Shown piece by piece: positions 61,844-64,000 of a stretch of 64,000 bases of DNA. The position numbers and the translations under genes are program-made. Each line of letters opens with the position of its first letter. Position 1 is the stretch's first letter. The DNA lies in NCBI RefSeq assembly GCF_022601975.1, contig NZ_JAKVIR010000023.1, positions 1 through 64,000 on the forward strand. Direction: 5' to 3'. A model generated the notes under the pieces. It was not told the DNA's origin. It saw only the letters and a list, made by a program, of their open reading frames with translations, and ran no database searches. Source of the stretch: Pontibacter sp. E15-1 (GTDB lineage Bacteria > Bacteroidota > Bacteroidia > Cytophagales > Hymenobacteraceae).

Positions 61844-62416
61844 TTAGCTTACTCGGATTACATGCTTGTCTTGCAGCCGGTACGTCTGGCCACTTTCAGG
61901 GCAGGCGGCATTGCCTTGTGCATCAAACGAGAGCTTGTGTCCATATTCGCTCATCCAGCCAATTTGTCTGGATGGGTTACCAACTACAAGCGCAAAGGCG
62001 GGAACGTCTTTGGTTACCACGGCTCCAGCTCCAATGAAGGCGTATTCGCCTATGTCATGGCCGCATACCACAGTGGCATTGGCTCCGATGGTAGCCCCTT
62101 TGCCTACATGGGTTCGGGCATACTGGTCGCGTCGGTTAATGGCGCTTCGGGGGTTCGTCACATTCGTAAACACCATGGAAGGCCCCAGAAACACATCATC
62201 ATCGCAGGTTACCCCGGTGTAAATAGAGACGTTGTTCTGTACTTTCACATTGTTTCCTAATACAACCTGTGGCGAGATCACTACATTCTGGCCGATATTG
62301 CAATTCTCACCAATTCGGCAGTCTGGCATGATATGGGAGAAGTGCCAGATTTTACTTCCGGCCCCGATGGTGCAACCCGCGTCTATAATCGCAGTCGCGT
62401 GGCTAAAAAATTCCAT
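61844..62416 (-). CDS. wbpD: WbpD-like N-acetyltransferase
   Basis: 190 residues, the usual size for WbpD. Left-handed beta-helix repeats (AIIDAGCTIGAGSKIWHFSH, CRIGENCNIGQNVV, YAFIGAGAVVTKDV) and a C-terminal GNPSRQIGWMSEYG. It acetylates the 3-amino group of UDP-GlcNAc(3NH2)A. Longer than the paralogue at 49812-50282, chiefly at the C-terminus. Confidence 0.9.
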   Translation of the reverse strand: MEFFSHATAIIDAGCTIGAGSKIWHFSHIMPDCRIGENCNIGQNVVISPQVVLGNNVKVQNNVSIYTGVTCDDDVFLGPSMVFTNVTNPRSAINRRDQYARTHVGKGATIGANATVVCGHDIGEYAFIGAGAVVTKDVPAFALVVGNPSRQIGWMSEYGHKLSFDAQGNAACPESGQTYRLQDKHVIRVS

Positions 62417-62421
62417 TCTTG

Positions 62422-63558
62422 TTATAATCCTTTACTTGTTATGAACTCGACCACAGCGTCTGAAATGTATAGCAACTCCTCTTCCTCTTGCTCTGTATGG
62501 ATAGGCAATGAGATCACGCGCTCCGAAAGCATCTCAGAAACCGGGAAATCTCCTTTCGTATACACATAATTACTGTAAGCTTTCTGAAGATGAAGTGGTA
62601 TAGGATAATATACCATCGATGGGATGCCCTTCTGTGCGAGATAGTCCCTTAACTCTTCTCTGTCGAAATCGTGGCAGACCAGGGTATACTGATGAAAAAC
62701 ATGCGTCGAAGAGGGGCTTCGCTCAGGAATGGAGATGGAGGCGTATTTTTGTAAGGCGTTGTCGTAAAATGCTGCCGATTTGTTTCTTTGCGTATTGTAT
62801 GCGTCGAGTTGTTTGAGCTTCACACGCAGAATGGCTGCCTGAAGTGTGTCTAACCTGGAATTAACCCCAACGATATCATGATGGTACTTTACCCGCTGGC
62901 CGTGGTTTGCAATCATCTTGATACGAAGGGCAAGTGCCTCGTCCTGGACAAAAATTGCCCCGCCATCGCCGTAACAACCCAAATTTTTTGAGGGGAAGAA
63001 AGATGTTGTACCGATCGTGCCCATGGTGCCGGCGTGCTTTGTAGTACCGTCACTAAAGGTATAAGTTGCACCAATGGCCTGCGCCGTGTCTTCAATTACA
63101 TGAACCTGATGCTCTCTCGCGATTTGCATAATCGGCTCCATGTCAGCACATTGCCCAAAAAGGTGCACAGGCACGATGGCGCGGGTTTTAGGGGTGATTT
63201 TGGCTGCCACATGCTCAGGCGAAATCATAAAGGTGGTCGGGTCCACATCCACAAAAACAGGGGTGAGACCCAATAATGCTATCACTTCGGCTGTGGCCAC
63301 ATAAGTAAAGCTTGGAACAATGACCTCATCACCTTCTTTCAGGCCCAGAGCCATCATGGCGAGTTGCAAGGCATCAGTGCCGTTTGCACAAGGGATAACA
63401 TGCCTTGATCCAGTATAAGTAGCTAATTCTGTAGCGAATTCAGCTACAGCAGGGCCATTGATATATGCTGCTGATTGAATGGTATTTTGAATGGCAGCGT
63501 CAATTTCTACCTTTACACGGTAGTATTGACCCTGTAGGTCAACCATTTGTAGTTTCAT
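62422..63558 (-). CDS. wbpE: WbpE-like UDP-3-keto sugar aminotransferase
   Basis: 378 residues. KLQMVDLQGQYYRVKVEID, IPCANGTDALQLAMMAL, VPVHLFGQCADM, VIEDTAQAIGAT and the PLP lysine in FFPSKNLGCYGDGG. Aminates the 3-keto uronic sugar made by WbpB. First gene of the minus-strand cassette, with a -7 box upstream (63626-63619). Paralogue of 50282-51388. The uronic-acid-forming dehydrogenase WbpA and the epimerase WbpI are not in the window. Confidence 0.9.
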   Translation of the reverse strand: MKLQMVDLQGQYYRVKVEIDAAIQNTIQSAAYINGPAVAEFATELATYTGSRHVIPCANGTDALQLAMMALGLKEGDEVIVPSFTYVATAEVIALLGLTPVFVDVDPTTFMISPEHVAAKITPKTRAIVPVHLFGQCADMEPIMQIAREHQVHVIEDTAQAIGATYTFSDGTTKHAGTMGTIGTTSFFPSKNLGCYGDGGAIFVQDEALALRIKMIANHGQRVKYHHDIVGVNSRLDTLQAAILRVKLKQLDAYNTQRNKSAAFYDNALQKYASISIPERSPSSTHVFHQYTLVCHDFDREELRDYLAQKGIPSMVYYPIPLHLQKAYSNYVYTKGDFPVSEMLSERVISLPIHTEQEEEELLYISDAVVEFITSKGL

Positions 63559-63618
63559 AGGTGAATGGTGGTGCTGAGGGCATGAGCTGTAATAACATAT
63601 AGCTCATTTTCAATGGTC

Positions 63619-63626
63619 CAAAATTA
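63619..63626 (-). promoter_or_regulatory. Candidate promoter of the WbpE-D-B cassette
   Basis: Plus-strand CAAAATTA, read as TAATTTTG on the minus strand. The nearest TTG upstream is at a 15-base spacing, shorter than usual. A 7-bp stem-loop (63582-63588 with 63601-63607) lies in the leader. Confidence 0.45.
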
Positions 63627-63651
63627 CACAAAATAATTTCACAAACTGCAG

Positions 63652-63684
63652 TTGTAAACTTATTCAATATTGCTAGTATATTTG
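63652..63684 (+). promoter_or_regulatory. Promoter of the chain-length gene
   Basis: TTG at 63652-63654, a 22-base spacer and TATATTTG at 63677-63684, 21 bases before the ATG at 63706. It overlaps the divergent wbpE control region. Confidence 0.65.
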
Positions 63685-63705
63685 TCCGGATACAATTTTA
63701 AGTAA

Positions 63706-64000
63706 ATGTTAAAGGAACATCAGCAGGAAAGAATGCAAAATGAACGCGATGAAGTTGATCTGAGGGTTGTCTTTGACTACATCCAGCGGTTTTTTCAGAG
63801 TATTGGCAATAAGATCAGCTATGTTGCTCGTGCCATTAAATCCCAGCTTATACCCTTTTTAATGATACTATTAATTGGTTTAGGAATTGGATATGCTGAT
63901 TATTCCTTAGAAAGACCATATTATACCTCGTCTATGACGATGGTCTTGGCGGAAATAAGAAATGAGTTTGTGGAAGACCAACTGAACAAGCTTTCATCGA
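63706..64000 (+). CDS. Wzz-like chain-length determinant protein, 5' part
   Basis: 98 codons from ATG at 63706, then cut by the window edge. The translation starts MLKEHQQERMQNERDEVDLR, reaches a membrane helix at about residues 49-65 (LIPFLMILLIGLGIGYA) and continues into the periplasm with YYTSSMTMVLAEIRNEFV. The order of short cytosolic part, helix and periplasmic strand is that of Wzz/chain-length determinant proteins, which set polymer length together with Wzy. Divergent from the WbpE-D-B cassette. Confidence 0.72.
   Translation, partial: MLKEHQQERMQNERDEVDLRVVFDYIQRFFQSIGNKISYVARAIKSQLIPFLMILLIGLGIGYADYSLERPYYTSSMTMVLAEIRNEFVEDQLNKLSS

Noticed and set aside
1..64000. CRISPR arrays, tRNA or rRNA genes, transposases or phage genes
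   Set aside because: None seen: no regularly spaced repeats, no cloverleaf-like sequences noticed in the gaps, and no protein with transposase, integrase or phage features.

Overview
The window looks like chromosomal DNA from a Bacteroidota bacterium of the Cytophagales, most likely Hymenobacteraceae and close to Pontibacter (genus is inference). Evidence: a GldC gliding protein, two secreted proteins ending in the type B C-terminal sorting domain of the type IX secretion system (T9SS), many lipoproteins, promoters of the Bacteroidota type (TAnnTTTG with an upstream TTG), and a housekeeping set typical of that phylum. Base composition is mixed: most of the window is moderately GC-rich, but about 47-61 kb and 22.2-24.7 kb are clearly AT-rich.

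Layout. (1) 0-12 kb, housekeeping: a secreted endonuclease/phosphatase-like lipoprotein, gldC, two tandem paralogous secreted proteins, dcd, a guaA - LpoA-like - hemL operon, the 4.5S SRP RNA gene, a short transaldolase, ftsE with an overlapping glycosyltransferase, and a lipoprotein. (2) 12-28.4 kb, first surface-glycan locus: a DegT aminotransferase, a flippase, a polysaccharide deacetylase, a LamG/T9SS protein, a candidate sugar transferase and a complete CMP-pseudaminic acid pathway (PseB, PseC, a PseG-PseH fusion, an SpsF-type cytidylyltransferase, PseI), plus an SDR and an aldo/keto reductase. (3) 28.6-46.5 kb, mostly housekeeping: ffh, a guanine-deaminase-like enzyme, DUF429, DinB, a methyltransferase, an iodotyrosine-deiodinase-like nitroreductase, YihY, pdhB, a TPR/OmpA-like lipoprotein, PspC, a ybaB-glycosyltransferase pair, a type B T9SS protein and hisS-hutH. 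(4) 46.6-64 kb, second surface-glycan locus: a WcaJ-type priming transferase, two paralogous three-gene cassettes (dehydrogenase, acyltransferase, aminotransferase) of the Wbp/Wlb type for 2,3-diamino sugars, a WbpG-HisF2-HisH2 amidotransferase module, four glycosyltransferases, two Wzy/WaaL-like membrane proteins, and the start of a Wzz-like chain-length gene that runs off the right edge.

How it fits together. The two loci between them can prime a glycan on undecaprenyl phosphate, make activated pseudaminic acid, and make 2,3-diacylamino (probably amidino) uronic sugars. In Porphyromonas gingivalis the Wbp pathway makes the sugar that links T9SS cargo to A-LPS, so the Wbp cassettes here, in a T9SS-bearing organism, may serve protein anchoring as well as a polysaccharide; that is inference. 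Other points of interest are very long perfect hairpins (20-37 bp stems) at gene ends, a probably leaderless guaA mRNA, an orphan promoter that would give the priming transferase a leader of about 550 nt, and a roughly six-fold excess of the hexamer GGTATA/TATACC outside the AT-rich glycan island. I saw no transposase, tRNA, rRNA or CRISPR array.
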